Origin: CATOSD01 sp965226695
Lineage (GTDB): Bacteria; Chloroflexota; Dehalococcoidia; Lucifugimonadales; CATOSD01
Reading direction: 5' to 3'
Assembly (NCBI GenBank): GCA_965226695.1
Contig: OZ245405.1
Coordinates: 1,364,001-1,428,000 of the forward strand
DNA length: 64,000 bases
Shown: in pieces, positions 32,093-42,568 of the stretch
Position numbering within the stretch: the first letter of the stretch is position 1
Layout: each line of letters opens with the position of its first letter
The notes under the pieces: model-generated
The model's database searches: none
The model's input: the letters and a program-made list of their open reading frames with translations, nothing else
What the model was told of the DNA's origin: nothing
Made by a program: the position numbers and the translations under genes

Positions 32093-35000
32093 ATGCTCGA
32101 GTCAAATGGGCCAGACAACGAACCTCGCAACGCGGGCAATCTGCGCTCCAAGACGGTCTGGGCCTGGGTAGTGGCCTTGCTAGTAGCTGCCACGGCCGTG
32201 GTGAGCGTGGTCGTCTGGGTATTGCCTGGCGGGGACCCCGATGATGGCAGCGGGATATCCCCTTCCATTACCTTGGACGAGCCGACTGCCCCTCCAGAAT
32301 CTACCGCCTCTTCCCCGGAGACCCCAACCCCGGAACCCACATCTGTTCCCGAGCCCACTGCAACTCCGACTCCAATTGCAACACCACCGCCAGTCGCTCA
32401 ACGGAGCTTTTCCCCTGGAGAGGAGGTGGCGGTGGAACACCCAAGCGGGGCTAGCATCCAAGTCCCGAGTGAATCCACGGATGGTCCGACTGAGGACGAG
32501 ATTGTGGTTTCGATTCAGGAGGTAGAGGCCCCTTTGGAAAGCACGTTGCCCGGAGGGCGGGTCTTCGATTTCTCCATCGTTGACGAAGATGGTAAGGATG
32601 TGGACCTTCGGGAGCCGGTCGTCCTGCGCCTGCCCTACGACGAGGGACTCGATCCCGCAGACGTGGCCGTCCTGGATTGGAATGAAGCGTTGAGACGATG
32701 GGAGGCCATTGATTTAGTGGGGGTTGACGAGACTACCAATACTGTGGCCGTCGAAGTTGAGCACCTTAGCCACAAGTCGGTCATGGAATACATGGAGCCT
32801 TTGACGTTCATTCAAACTGCCGCACTCTCATTGATTGGCGAGGGACTGCGGGCACACTATGCCGCGGGATTCAAACATCTTGTGTCCTTCTATGTGGAGG
32901 ACGGATTCAGGGTGCCATTCCTGCCGGTCGTTGAACTGGGTAAGTTTGGCTTCTCACTTGTCTTCGACTTGGACGACCTGATCTCTCTCCCGATCTTCGC
33001 CTCCACGCCGATCTTTTCGGAACCGGTAACGGGGGAGGAGAGACCCCCCATCACGGCAGAAGGCAGGGACGGGTACATGACGTTCTGGCTGAACGGTAGC
33101 GCTGCCCTTTCCATTGCCGCAGACGCGACTTCTCCGATTGGAATCAAGGTCCTGATGCCCAACACTGACTCTGGCGACTGTTGTCGAGACCCCAGTTTTA
33201 ACGCATCCATATCTGCGGTGTCAGTCAGCTTCCCCGGAGGAGAAGCCGACTTCCTGACGGTCAACGAGAACGGGAAGTTCCACCCAGAGCCCGCTCAGTT
33301 GGGTGTCTGCCCCCATTGTGAAATCGAACTGAAGGTCGAGGCGAGTCTTGCTGATATGTCCTTCAATATTTTGAAGGGCGAGTTGAACACAGAAGTCTTG
33401 ACCGATGCCTTCGGGGACTTCACGGACACCGAAAAGAACACATGTGAGAAGGAAGACGGCAGCAGTGCGGAACCCGGCGAGGGCGAGGCGACGGTTTCAC
33501 AAGGGTTCTTCGCCTCTGAGTTGATGTGTTCGCTGTTTCAAGGAAGCGAACGCGCCATCAAAACTGTGGTCGAGAAGTCTGTTGCTCCCTTCACAAGCTA
33601 CGAGCACTACACGGAAGAAGAGATTGCTCAATTGGACGCGACCCTGTTCAACCGCATTGCGTCGGCCAGGGGCGGGCTTGACGCGAATGGCGACGGCTTG
33701 GGCGACATGATATTTCCGCCCACGATTCCCAATTTGCTCTTGACCGTCTCGACCACTGGAGATATTTTCGAGACAAGACAGTACTTTGTCGAGCTGCGCA
33801 ACCAGCAGGAGCTACGAGACGCCGGATGGGACATCCGTCCACTGTACAGAGACGATGACCAGTACGAGTTTGAGGGTCAGGCCCTGTCCGTAAACGACAC
33901 GTCTTGGGTCGTCAGCACGACCGAAGAAGCGACTTCAAGCGTCCAACCCGAGTTCGCGCTAGTGCACAACAGGCCCGGTCCTCTTGCCTACGATACGTCC
34001 TACTTCAATCCGGTGTTCTACATTGACAGGACGTTGAGCGACTTGGCCCTCGAGGTTACAGGCAGCCCGTCCGAAGTTTCCCTGGCGGCGAGCACAACCA
34101 TCGACTACACCGCAACGATTACCAATCAAGGAAAGGACCAGGCCACCGAAGTGAGATTGCGGGCTCTCGACCTGCTCGGCGAGGGCCTAGTCCTAACTGG
34201 AGCGTCCACGCCAGACAAGAGTCTGGATTGCGAGCAGGAGACTACAGCTGGGATCATCTGCCAGCTGGGAGACCTGGACTTCGCCGACTCCCTCGAAGTG
34301 AATCTCAAGTACGAGTTGGCGATCTGCAGGGAGGAAATCCTTGAATGTGCCACAGGTGTGGAGCTTGATACCGTCACGACCTCCTTCTCCGTAGAATCCG
34401 ATGTTGAGGGCCATGCACTCGAGAACAACTCGAGGGCGGTGTCCACAAGGGTTCGAGAATCACCAGACAGAGAGGCACTTGGCTTCCTGTACAACGCGAT
34501 GGGTGGGCCTGGATGGACCCAGCAGCGTTACTGGTTGAGTGGAAAGCCCGTGGGGGACTGGTACGGTGTAACCACCAACGCCGCTGGCCGGGTCACCGGT
34601 CTTGACCTTTACTATGTTGGGCTAAGCGGCCCACTGCCGGCGGTTGTGGGCGACCTGACTCATCTGCAGGAGCTGTCCATCGCTCAAAACCCGCGATTGT
34701 CCGGAACTCTGCCACCAGAGCTGTTCAAGCTGACGGAACTGAGGCAGCTCTCCGTCACCGGAAGCCAGTTGACCGGAGCTCTGCCGGCAGAGTTAGGCAA
34801 CCTGACCAACCTGCGGGAATTGATCCTTTACGAAAACGACCTAAGCGGGCAGATACCTACCGAACTTGCTGGCCTGCTCAATCTGAAGCGTCTGTACCTG
34901 TCCGGGAACGACTTCACGGGCTGTCTACCGGCGGGACTGGAGGACGTGGCCAACAATGACCTGGGTCCCCTTGCCCTTCCAGACTGTACCCCCACCACAG

Positions 35001-35560
35001 TACAGGCCAGACCCGACACCGACAGAGCACCAGAGAAACCGATCGTTGGCGATGCGAAAACAGACAAGGAAGCGCTGGTCGCGCTGTACAACCTGACGGG
35101 CGGAGCGGAGAACAAGTGGGGCAGAAGGGACAACTGGCTGACCGAGGCTCCCATCTGGGAGTGGTACGGCGTAACCGCCGACCACAACGGTCGTGTGACG
35201 GCGATCGACCTTCGCAGCAACGAGTTGAGCGGGGAGATACCCGCGGAGTTGGGCAAGCTGACCAGCCTGGAGACGCTGATGCTGGACAGTGCCCTGAGAG
35301 ACCGCTCAGGGTATCGAAGGCGCGACATCAACATGCTGAGCGGGGAGATACCTGCAGAGTTGGGCAAGCTGACCAGCCTGGTACAACTGGAACTTTGGGA
35401 CAACCGGTTGAGCGGGGAGATACCCGCCGCCCTGGGCAACCTGACCAACCTGACAGGATTGTACCTTTCAGGCAACCAACTGGCGGGATGCATACCAGAA
35501 CTACCGGACGTACCGAACAACGATCTCGCCGAGCTTCAACTGCCACTTTGTGAACAATGA
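32093..35560 (+). CDS. Giant membrane-anchored LRR surface protein
   Basis: A 1155-residue protein. A short cytoplasmic N-terminus precedes a single membrane anchor (~residues 22-44, VWAWVVALLVAATAVVSVVVWVL), then a Pro/Thr/Glu-rich stalk (EPTSVPEPTATPTPIATPP). A β-rich domain with FDFSIVDEDGKDVDLREPVVLRLPYDEG follows (ZU5-like in look), then ~400 residues of unknown extracellular sequence, then a DUF11/CARDB-like repeat (TTIDYTATITNQGKDQATEVRLR). Two C-terminal plant-type LRR modules, each opening DREALGFLYNAMGG / DKEALVALYNLTGG, carry LxxLxLxxNxLSGxIPxEL repeats. It probably binds ligands outside the cell. The module type recurs in the next gene. The specific ligand is unknown. Confidence 0.85.
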   Translation: MLESNGPDNEPRNAGNLRSKTVWAWVVALLVAATAVVSVVVWVLPGGDPDDGSGISPSITLDEPTAPPESTASSPETPTPEPTSVPEPTATPTPIATPPPVAQRSFSPGEEVAVEHPSGASIQVPSESTDGPTEDEIVVSIQEVEAPLESTLPGGRVFDFSIVDEDGKDVDLREPVVLRLPYDEGLDPADVAVLDWNEALRRWEAIDLVGVDETTNTVAVEVEHLSHKSVMEYMEPLTFIQTAALSLIGEGLRAHYAAGFKHLVSFYVEDGFRVPFLPVVELGKFGFSLVFDLDDLISLPIFASTPIFSEPVTGEERPPITAEGRDGYMTFWLNGSAALSIAADATSPIGIKVLMPNTDSGDCCRDPSFNASISAVSVSFPGGEADFLTVNENGKFHPEPAQLGVCPHCEIELKVEASLADMSFNILKGELNTEVLTDAFGDFTDTEKNTCEKEDGSSAEPGEGEATVSQGFFASELMCSLFQGSERAIKTVVEKSVAPFTSYEHYTEEEIAQLDATLFNRIASARGGLDANGDGLGDMIFPPTIPNLLLTVSTTGDIFETRQYFVELRNQQELRDAGWDIRPLYRDDDQYEFEGQALSVNDTSWVVSTTEEATSSVQPEFALVHNRPGPLAYDTSYFNPVFYIDRTLSDLALEVTGSPSEVSLAASTTIDYTATITNQGKDQATEVRLRALDLLGEGLVLTGASTPDKSLDCEQETTAGIICQLGDLDFADSLEVNLKYELAICREEILECATGVELDTVTTSFSVESDVEGHALENNSRAVSTRVRESPDREALGFLYNAMGGPGWTQQRYWLSGKPVGDWYGVTTNAAGRVTGLDLYYVGLSGPLPAVVGDLTHLQELSIAQNPRLSGTLPPELFKLTELRQLSVTGSQLTGALPAELGNLTNLRELILYENDLSGQIPTELAGLLNLKRLYLSGNDFTGCLPAGLEDVANNDLGPLALPDCTPTTVQARPDTDRAPEKPIVGDAKTDKEALVALYNLTGGAENKWGRRDNWLTEAPIWEWYGVTADHNGRVTAIDLRSNELSGEIPAELGKLTSLETLMLDSALRDRSGYRRRDINMLSGEIPAELGKLTSLVQLELWDNRLSGEIPAALGNLTNLTGLYLSGNQLAGCIPELPDVPNNDLAELQLPLCEQ

Positions 35561-35698
35561 GCACGGAATGACTGATAGTGCGAGTCTGGCGCCGCAACGA
35601 GTCCAGAAGCCAGCAGGACTTGCGCTTCTCTTCGGCCAGGCTTGGGGCTATCGACAATCGAATTACAATCCCTAACATGTGAAAGAGATTCTGACTCA

Positions 35699-38554
35699 AT
35701 GAGGATCACAGGCACTGACCATCCATGCTCCGGCGGGGTTCAGCGTAGAAGCGATACCAGCATGCTGAGCCTGGCATCCGGTGCGTGTTGGCGACAGGAT
35801 GGTCTCCCCACGTTGAAGGATGGAAGCAACGGTAACTGGGGGTCGGTCTGGTTCTTACTCCTACTGACACTGCTGATGGTCGCGGCCGCGGCGGCGTGCG
35901 GCGATCCTGAACCGGTTGAGCCGACAGCCACAGCCCTTGCGATGACGGGTATGGATGCCACTCCAACCTCCACTGACGCGGTGCCGACACCTGCGGTGAC
36001 ACCCGTCCCAGCCGTGCCCACCAGCACCCCTTTGCCCACGCCTACGGCCGCGCCCTCCAGCACTCCCGTGCCCACGGCGACGTTCGTAGCGGTCGTGCCC
36101 TCCAGCACTCCCGTGCCCACGGCGACGGCAGTTCCTACGGCGATTCCGCCGACCCGCACGGCGGTTCCGGTGGTGGTAGTGGCAGTAACACCGGTCGCCG
36201 TCGAATACCTGCCGAACAGGGAAGCGCTGGTTGCCCTCTACAACTCCACGGACGGAGATAACTGGCTCCGTAACGACAACTGGCTGAGCAACAAACCGAT
36301 CGGAGAATGGTTTGGCGTCTTTACCAACGAACGCGGTCGAGTCATAAAACTGGATCTAGCGGAGAACGGGTTGAACGGGCCCATACCGCCAGAATTGGGA
36401 AACCTCACCAGGCTAACGACGCTGTACTTGCTACACAATCGCTTGAGCGGCCCCATACCGCCAGAGCTCGGCAATCTCACCAACTTGGTAGTTTTGTTCC
36501 TTAGAGGCAATCAAATCAGGGGCGAACTACCGCCCGAGCTGGGCAACCTCACTAGTCTGCGTCAACTTGACCTTTCGGGCAACCGGTTGAGCGGCTCTAT
36601 TCCGCCGGAACTGGAGAACCTGCCGAATCTGACAGCCCTTTGGCTCTGGGACAACCCTTTTAGCGGCTGCGTGCCCTCAGGCTTGCTGAAAGCGATGAGA
36701 AATGCTTTCTCCGATGACCTTCCGGTCTGCGGTCATCACGTCATCACTGATGCGTCAACTGATAGGGAGGCCCTCGTGGCCATCTACCAAGCCATGGACG
36801 GTTGGACCGCGTGGAAGGAGGGAATTAATTGGATGACGGACAGGCCCATAGGGGAGTGGCACGGCGTCACCGTCGATCCGGACGGCCGAGTCACCGCCCT
36901 TGAGCTGCCGGCGAACGAGATGCGTGGCATTGTCCCGGCGGAGCTGGCCGAACTGACCAACCTGAGATCGCTCGACCTGTCGGGGAACCGCTTGATCGGG
37001 ATCATCCCGCCGGAGCTGGGCAACCTGACCGGCCTCCAAGCGCTGCACCTGTCGGGGAATCAGCTGATTGGGTGCATACCCGAAGGGCTGGAGAATGTCC
37101 CGAGCAATGACTTCCGAGAGCTTGGACTGCAGTTCTGCCCAATCGGGCAGTTGACCATGAGGACTGCGATACCTGTCAGGAGTGGCGAGTCGGCGGAAGA
37201 CAGGGCCGCGCTGACCGCGTTGTTCAATGCCGCGGGCGGGGCGGGCTGGAAGAATAACGGAAACTGGCTGACCGATGAACCCATTTCGGAATGGTACGGC
37301 GTCTTAGTAAACGCGAGCGACCGCGTCACAAGTCTGGTCCTCTCCGAGAACGGCTTGGCGGGCACTATCCCACCGGAGCTGGGAGAACTGGCAAGCCTGG
37401 GACTACTGGTCCTCTCGGGCAACGAACTGACGGGCAGCATCCCGGCGGAGTTGGGAGACTCCAGGAGATTGAATGGCCTTTACCTCCATGGGAATGATCT
37501 GACCGGGTGCATTCCGTCGGCGTTGCAGCACATATCGTACAATGACCTGGAGGAGCTGGGCTTGCCCTTCTGCGGCCCCGAACAGGCTGGCACGACCGCA
37601 GGCAACAGGCTTCAACAGGTCAAGGACCGGGGCAAGTTAATCTGTGCCGGGCGAATCGACATCCCCGGCCTCGGATATCTCGACCAATCCGGTAACAACG
37701 TGGGCGTCGAGGCAGACCTGTGCCGTGCGGTGGCCTCCGGGGCTCTCGGAGATCCGAACGCCATCGAGATCCGCTCGATGGCAGCCGCAGAGCGAGAGGA
37801 GGCCATAGCGTTCGGCGAGGTTGACGTGTCGCTGAGATTGCCAGGCTGGGCGAGCTCACGGGATGTCCAGATGGGCAGACTCGTCCAGGCGATGCTGTAC
37901 GACGGCCAGGGCTTTGTGGTCAGCAGGGAGTCAGGCATTTCCAGTGAGCTGGACCTCCAGGGGGCCAGAGTCTGTGTGACCCACGGCTCAAGGGCCGCGC
38001 TGAACCTGCAGGAGTTCTCCGACCAGAATGACCTGGACATCGAGCCGCTGTCATTCGAGGATACTGCAACAGTCCTGCTCGCCTACGAGCATGGCCAGTG
38101 CGACGCAGCCACTGCAAACCGCCTTCATCTAGCAGCCTTGCTCGGTTCAGCCCTCTCCGACCCCGGCGGGCACATGATTCTGCCGAATACCATCACTGAA
38201 GAAGCTCTTGGCCCAGTAGTCCCGCCTGGCGATGATCTGTGGTTCGACGTCGTCAAGACGGTGATGTCCATACTGATATATGCCGAGGCCTATGGCGTGG
38301 ACTCCGGCAGCGTACCCAGTGCGGTTACCGGCGACGCCAAAGTCGACCGTCTCTTTGGCCTGTTGGGTTCCTTTGGCACGGTAGCCCAGCACGTTATCCG
38401 GGCCGTGGGCAACTATGGCGAGATATACGACCGCAACCTGGGTGCTGGCAGTATCGATCTACCCAGAGAGAACAGTCTGAATGCGCTGTGGGCCGACGCT
38501 CCCTGCACGGACTGCCCCAAGGGAGGACAAATCTATGCCGAGCCCCTGTGGTGA
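35699..38554 (+). CDS. Lipoprotein fusing three LRR modules to an ABC amino-acid-binding domain
   Basis: A 951-residue protein if the ATG at 35699 is used; one at 35762 is also possible. A signal peptide ends in a lipobox (LLMVAAAAACGD, Cys67), followed by a Thr/Pro stalk with STPVPTAT repeats. Three LRR modules follow (~170-345, ~355-485, ~500-630), each opening REALVALYNSTDGDNW or similar. Residues ~635-951 match family-3 solute-binding proteins of the AapJ type: KLICAGRIDIPGLGYLDQSGNNVGVEADLCRAV, YDGQGFVVSRESGISSELDL, LGPVVPPGDDLWFDVVKTV, VGNYGEIYDRNLGAGS. No permease or ATPase genes lie beside it. The fusion suggests a surface receptor, not a transporter component. Confidence 0.85.
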   Translation: MRITGTDHPCSGGVQRRSDTSMLSLASGACWRQDGLPTLKDGSNGNWGSVWFLLLLTLLMVAAAAACGDPEPVEPTATALAMTGMDATPTSTDAVPTPAVTPVPAVPTSTPLPTPTAAPSSTPVPTATFVAVVPSSTPVPTATAVPTAIPPTRTAVPVVVVAVTPVAVEYLPNREALVALYNSTDGDNWLRNDNWLSNKPIGEWFGVFTNERGRVIKLDLAENGLNGPIPPELGNLTRLTTLYLLHNRLSGPIPPELGNLTNLVVLFLRGNQIRGELPPELGNLTSLRQLDLSGNRLSGSIPPELENLPNLTALWLWDNPFSGCVPSGLLKAMRNAFSDDLPVCGHHVITDASTDREALVAIYQAMDGWTAWKEGINWMTDRPIGEWHGVTVDPDGRVTALELPANEMRGIVPAELAELTNLRSLDLSGNRLIGIIPPELGNLTGLQALHLSGNQLIGCIPEGLENVPSNDFRELGLQFCPIGQLTMRTAIPVRSGESAEDRAALTALFNAAGGAGWKNNGNWLTDEPISEWYGVLVNASDRVTSLVLSENGLAGTIPPELGELASLGLLVLSGNELTGSIPAELGDSRRLNGLYLHGNDLTGCIPSALQHISYNDLEELGLPFCGPEQAGTTAGNRLQQVKDRGKLICAGRIDIPGLGYLDQSGNNVGVEADLCRAVASGALGDPNAIEIRSMAAAEREEAIAFGEVDVSLRLPGWASSRDVQMGRLVQAMLYDGQGFVVSRESGISSELDLQGARVCVTHGSRAALNLQEFSDQNDLDIEPLSFEDTATVLLAYEHGQCDAATANRLHLAALLGSALSDPGGHMILPNTITEEALGPVVPPGDDLWFDVVKTVMSILIYAEAYGVDSGSVPSAVTGDAKVDRLFGLLGSFGTVAQHVIRAVGNYGEIYDRNLGAGSIDLPRENSLNALWADAPCTDCPKGGQIYAEPLW

Positions 38555-38633
38555 TCGTACCTGTCTGCGCCCTCCAGCGAGCGCGGCCACAGCAGCCGAG
38601 GTGAAACACTCGGAGTGTCAGGCCATTGAGCCT

Positions 38634-38860
38634 TCAACCGGCATCGCCAACTTCATACACCGCGTCGGCCCCGGCTGACTGCGTCGGCCAACTGGTAGAT
38701 GATGGCGACCAAGTGCCGTCGGCCCCAGACGCTATACTCAGTTCGTTGTCGTGATACGCCTTGCGTGCTGCCGACTGTCTGAACAGTGCGTAAAAGGAAC
38801 CGCGATGGTCTAGTAACCTCAGGATGGTTTCTTTGGAGGGACTAGCCGGCCGGCCCCGCC
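38634..38860 (-). pseudogene. Unidentified gene fragment cut by IS1380 copy 2
   Basis: On the minus strand an open frame enters from the IS end and reads PSKETILRLLDHRGSFYALF, then RQSAARKAYHDNELSIASGADGTW, to a TGA at 38634. It looks like the C-terminal ~75 residues of a real protein that lost its 5' part to the IS insertion. I do not recognise the family. Confidence 0.35.
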
Positions 38861-40565
38861 TAAGCCCGAATCCACCGAGGGAGGGGGTCGGGTCAGTGTC
38901 CTGAAGCGGCAAGAAGGTGCTCCTTTGAATCTGGGATAATGGTTTTGTAAGACCAAACCGTCCCCAGGAAAGGAGCACCCAATAGATGCTACCACGCAAT
39001 CACCCTGACCGCATCAAAATCGCCTTCGACGATCACCGCTTGGTGGCCAACGCCGGGCTGCTCCTTCCGGCCACCCTGGCCCAGCGCCTGGGTCTGGGTG
39101 AACTGGTCGACAACCACGTTGGCCTGGGGGATGCGCCGGGGCGGGCGAACACGGGAGACAAGCTGATGACGCTGGTTGCGTCTGCACTAGCCGGGGGAGA
39201 CTGCATTGACGACGCGGACGTGTTGCGCACCGGCGGGACGGCTGGCGCCATCGGCTGTGTGGTCAAGGCGCCATCCACCCTGGGAACCTTCCTGCGCAGC
39301 TTCCGGTGGGGGCACGTGCGCCAGTTGGACCGGGTGAGCCGGAAGTTGCTGTCCCGGGCCTGGACCGCTGGTGGTGGACCCGGCGGCGGGCCGTTGACCA
39401 TCGACCCCGACTCCACCATGTGCGAGACCTACGGGCTGGCCAAGCAAGGGGCCCGCCATCACGGCTACACCGGTCAGCGGGGCTATCACCCGCTGCTGGC
39501 CATCGCCGCCGGAACCGGTGACGTGCTGATGGCCCGGCTGCGGGAGGGCCGTGCCAACACCGCTCGGGGCGCCGCCCACTTCCTGCGGGAGACGGTGGGA
39601 CGGGTGCGCCATGCCGGAGCCACAGGACAACTCACGGTGCGCGCCGACAGCGGCTTCTACGCCCATAGCGTGGTATCGGTCTGCCGCAAGCTGAACGTGC
39701 GCTTCTCCATCACCATCCGCCAGCAGCCTGCGGAACCTGATCGAGGCCATACCCGAGACGGACTGGACGCCGATCCCCTACTGGATGGACGGCGCAGCCG
39801 ACGCGGCCGAGACCATCTACACCCCCTTCCAGGGTGAGTCCGACACCGCCCCGGTGCGGCTCATCGTCCGCCGGGTGAAGCCCACGCCCGGTTCCCAACT
39901 GGCCCTCTTCGCCAGCTACAGCTATCACGGCTTCATCACCGACCGCGACGGCGATACCCTGGAGTTGGAGGCCGACCACCGCCGCCATGCCGAAGTCGAG
40001 AACGCCATAAGAGACCTCGAGTACGGCGTCGGACTCAACCATCTCCCCTCGGGGCGCTTCGCCGCCAACGGCGCCTGGGTGGCGATACAGAGCCTGACCC
40101 GCTGGACCGTGCGCATCGGTCTGGGCCAGCAGGTGGTGACCACCAAGACCCTCAGACGGCGCTTCTTCTCCCTGGCCGGACGGCTCACCCGCAAGGCCCG
40201 CCGCCTCACCCTGCATCTGCCACAGAGCTGGCCCTGGGAAACCCAGTTCAGTCGCGCCCTCGCTCGGTTGCGCGCCCTGCCACTGCCATCTTGACGGCGC
40301 CCACGGCGTCTGACCCATCCACCAGACTACCCAACCGCCCCGCAAACTCGCGTCACCCCCGGTCCGCGAGCGTCTCTTGCTGCGTCCTCTCCCCGCCATC
40401 TCGCCCTGCCAACGTCTGCAAACGGCCACAAGGTCTCCACGCGGCTGCCGAAAGGCCGCCACCGGACCCATCTACCCTGAATCCTGCCCGAACTATCGCC
40501 CCCCTTTGCCACTCATCGCCCATTCCGCTGCTGTAACGCCACTCCTTCGGTGGATTCGGGCTTAG
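38860..40565 (+). mobile_element. IS1380-family element, copy 2 (defective)
   Basis: Perfect 19-bp terminal inverted repeats: CTAAGCCCGAATCCACCGA at 38860 and its complement ending at 40565. The transposase (38986-40294) is frameshifted, and a ~270-bp noncoding tail follows. No target duplication flanks it (CCCGC versus ACGGT), which suggests rearrangement after insertion. Its right end truncates an IS21 istB gene. Confidence 0.88.
38986..40294 (+). pseudogene. IS1380 transposase, one frameshift
   Basis: The first frame covers MLPRNHPDRIKIAFDDHRLV through the catalytic TIDPDSTMCETYGLA and ADSGFYAHSVVSVCRKLNVRFSI. At ~39722 a loss of bases relative to copy 1 (CAGCAGCC versus CAGCACGCCCGCC) shifts the frame. 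A second frame then runs DGAADAAETIYTPFQGES to LPLPS at 40294. The break differs from those in copy 1, so the copies died independently. Around 40092 this copy lacks ~36 nt that surround the palindromic insertion in copy 1. Confidence 0.85.
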
Positions 40566-40760
40566 ACGGTCCACCCGTCTGAGCCGCCTGTCCTCAGCCT
40601 CCTGCTCCATCACCTCCACCAGTGTCACGAGAGCGTCGGCATGACCGGCCTGACTGAACCTGCCTACGGTCTCGGCCGCCAGGGTGGGAAGCTTGAACTG
40701 TCTGCACAGCTCCCTAACACGTTCTGCCACTATGCTCGGTGCGTACGTGTCTGCGATCAT
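40566..40760 (-). pseudogene. istB fragment (IS21 helper ATPase)
   Basis: The N-terminal ~65 residues, VRELCRQFKLPTLAAETVGRF to AEDRRLRRVDRLSP, are typical of the helical start of IstB. The AAA+ domain is absent, because the frame enters IS1380 copy 2 at 40565. Its ATG overlaps the istA stop (ATGA), the normal IS21 layout. Confidence 0.8.
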
Positions 40761-42287
40761 CGTGCACCTCCCACCAGCAGCCGGTCGTACACCCCGAGGT
40801 CCACCGTCCCTGACAGCTTCAGGTCCGGCACCGGGGGCGGGGCAGGCGCCGACAGCCTGCGCACCATTGCATAGTCGAAGCTCAGGCCGGACTCAAGCAG
40901 TCGCTTCAGCGCCCTGTCCACCTTGGACTCCATGGTTGTCGCGGCCAGGTGCAGGATACGAGCATACTCGACGTCGGCACGCTCTCCTCTCCAACCACGC
41001 AGCGCGTCATAGGCCAGCCTGAACGTGTGAGTCGGGAACATTTGCTCCCTGAAGCGATAGCGGGCGAACGCACCTGGCTTGCGCACCAGTGATCCGATAA
41101 TGTGGCGGTGTCGATCTGCGCCTCGCCGGTGCCGTGTACCCGCTCCATACTCTCGACGAGTTGCCCCTTGTAGTACACCTCGATGTGATCGGCGTACAGC
41201 CTGACGTCAACTACCATGCCTATCAGCCGAGATGGCACCGAATACGTCCGGTTCGACACCCTGATCGTGCTCCACTTGCGCACTCTAACCCTATAGTTGA
41301 CGTACTCGGGTATCGGCGTCCCAGGCAGCGGCCGCAGATGGCGACGCTCTGTCTTCAGCTTGGAACTCACCAGTCTGTTGCGCCGGTCGACAATCCTCCT
41401 GACGAACGTCCTGTACTCCTCCTCTGACTCGAAGTCGCGGCTTCCCCTGAGTATCAGGGCCTGGTCCATGGCGTTCTTCAGACGACGGTGTCTCTGCTCG
41501 ACCACGCCGTTCTCGTGCGATGACCTCGGGTTGGTCCTGGTGGCCTCCACTCCGTAGTGAGCCAGTACCGCCTCGTAGCCGGCGTTCACGGCACGGCCCC
41601 TACTGTCCCTCAGATCGTGTGTCGCCGCGGACAAGTTGTCGGTGCGCACCACCCTCGGTACGCCCCCCAGCTCCCACAGCGCTCCCTGCAGTCCCTTCAC
41701 CAACGCCGCGAACGTCTCTCCGAAGCACACCTCGGCATAACTCCACCCCGAGTGGCTCAGCACGAAATGGAACAGCAGATGCCTGAAATGCTCACCACCT
41801 ATGGTCACCCTAAGCCCTGAACAGTGTGTGAAGTCCACCTGCGCCTCTCGGCCTGGCGGATGATCCTGCTGGAAGTACACCTCACGGTCAGGACCGTTGA
41901 GTGCCCTGTGGTCGCGGATCCGTCGCTGCAACGTCCTCAGCTGGGAGTTGCCGAACACCCGCTTTCGCGGGCGCAGGCTCTGCCGGGGTGTCTCTCGTCG
42001 AGCCACTCCAGAATAGTTGTCGCAGAGAGTTCACTCTCAGGATCGGACCGCAGCAGAGCCACGACCTCACTCTCCCAGACGTCCGCGAACGGGTCCGGTC
42101 TGCTTCTCCAACTTCGCCTGGCCTTCTTCGACGGCAGCGATCCCCGCTGCCACTTCCTTGCCGATCTCTCGCTCATGGCGGCTGATGCCGCCGCTGCCTG
42201 CTGTGTCTTCCTTTCCATCAGCTTCTGCCTCAGTAGAACTACCTGTTGATCCGTGATCAATCTGGCGCCTCCTCGGTGCCAGATCAT
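40757..42287 (-). pseudogene. istA transposase with two frameshifts
   Basis: Frame 1 (from 42287, MIWHRGGARLITDQQVVLLRQKL, HTH, to DERHPG) shifts near 41995 to frame 2. Frame 2 holds the DDE core: QVDFTHCSGLRVTIGG, VVRTDNLSAAT, and NPRSSHENGVVEQRHRRLK. It shifts again near 41090 to the C-terminal frame ending at 40757. All catalytic residues can be seen, but no continuous protein can be made. Confidence 0.82.
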
Positions 42288-42493
42288 CCTATCTACGGAC
42301 CGGCAAGAATGGTTGTCGTCACCGGCAGAAATGATTGTCGTTGTTCATCGGCTGTCTCCGGTCCGTGGCGACTGCCGGTGCAGGGCCTCGAGAAGCTCTG
42401 TACTTAATGACCCACTTTTGGTCCGCACGCCCGTCTACGCTTTCTCCAGCTGGGACATCGTTACGTCCCAGGATAATTGAGGAGGTGATTGCG

Positions 42494-42568
42494 ATGAACG
42501 ACATGCTGCTGAGGCGACAGGAGGTCCAGAGGATCATGGGGATGAGCCGTTCGGAAACACCGGCTTAG
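42494..42568 (+). pseudogene. Truncated alpA-like regulator
   Basis: A strong GGAGGTGA site precedes MNDMLLRRQEVQRIMGMSRS, the first 20 residues of an AlpA-type winged helix, compared with MGDRLLRRREVERITGLSRS of the intact copy at 18254-18457. The frame then leaves the family and stops after four more residues. It marks a second island-type regulator near the far side of the mobile region. Confidence 0.65.

Larger units (their letters stand above)
40566..42340 (-). mobile_element. IS21-family remnant
   Basis: It contains a frameshifted istA and the first ~65 codons of istB. The upstream end near 42300-42340 has two direct repeats of the form ACGACAA(T/C)CATT(T/C)(C/T)TGCCGGT, like the multiple terminal repeats of IS21. 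The other end is missing, removed by IS1380 copy 2 at 40565. Confidence 0.8.
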
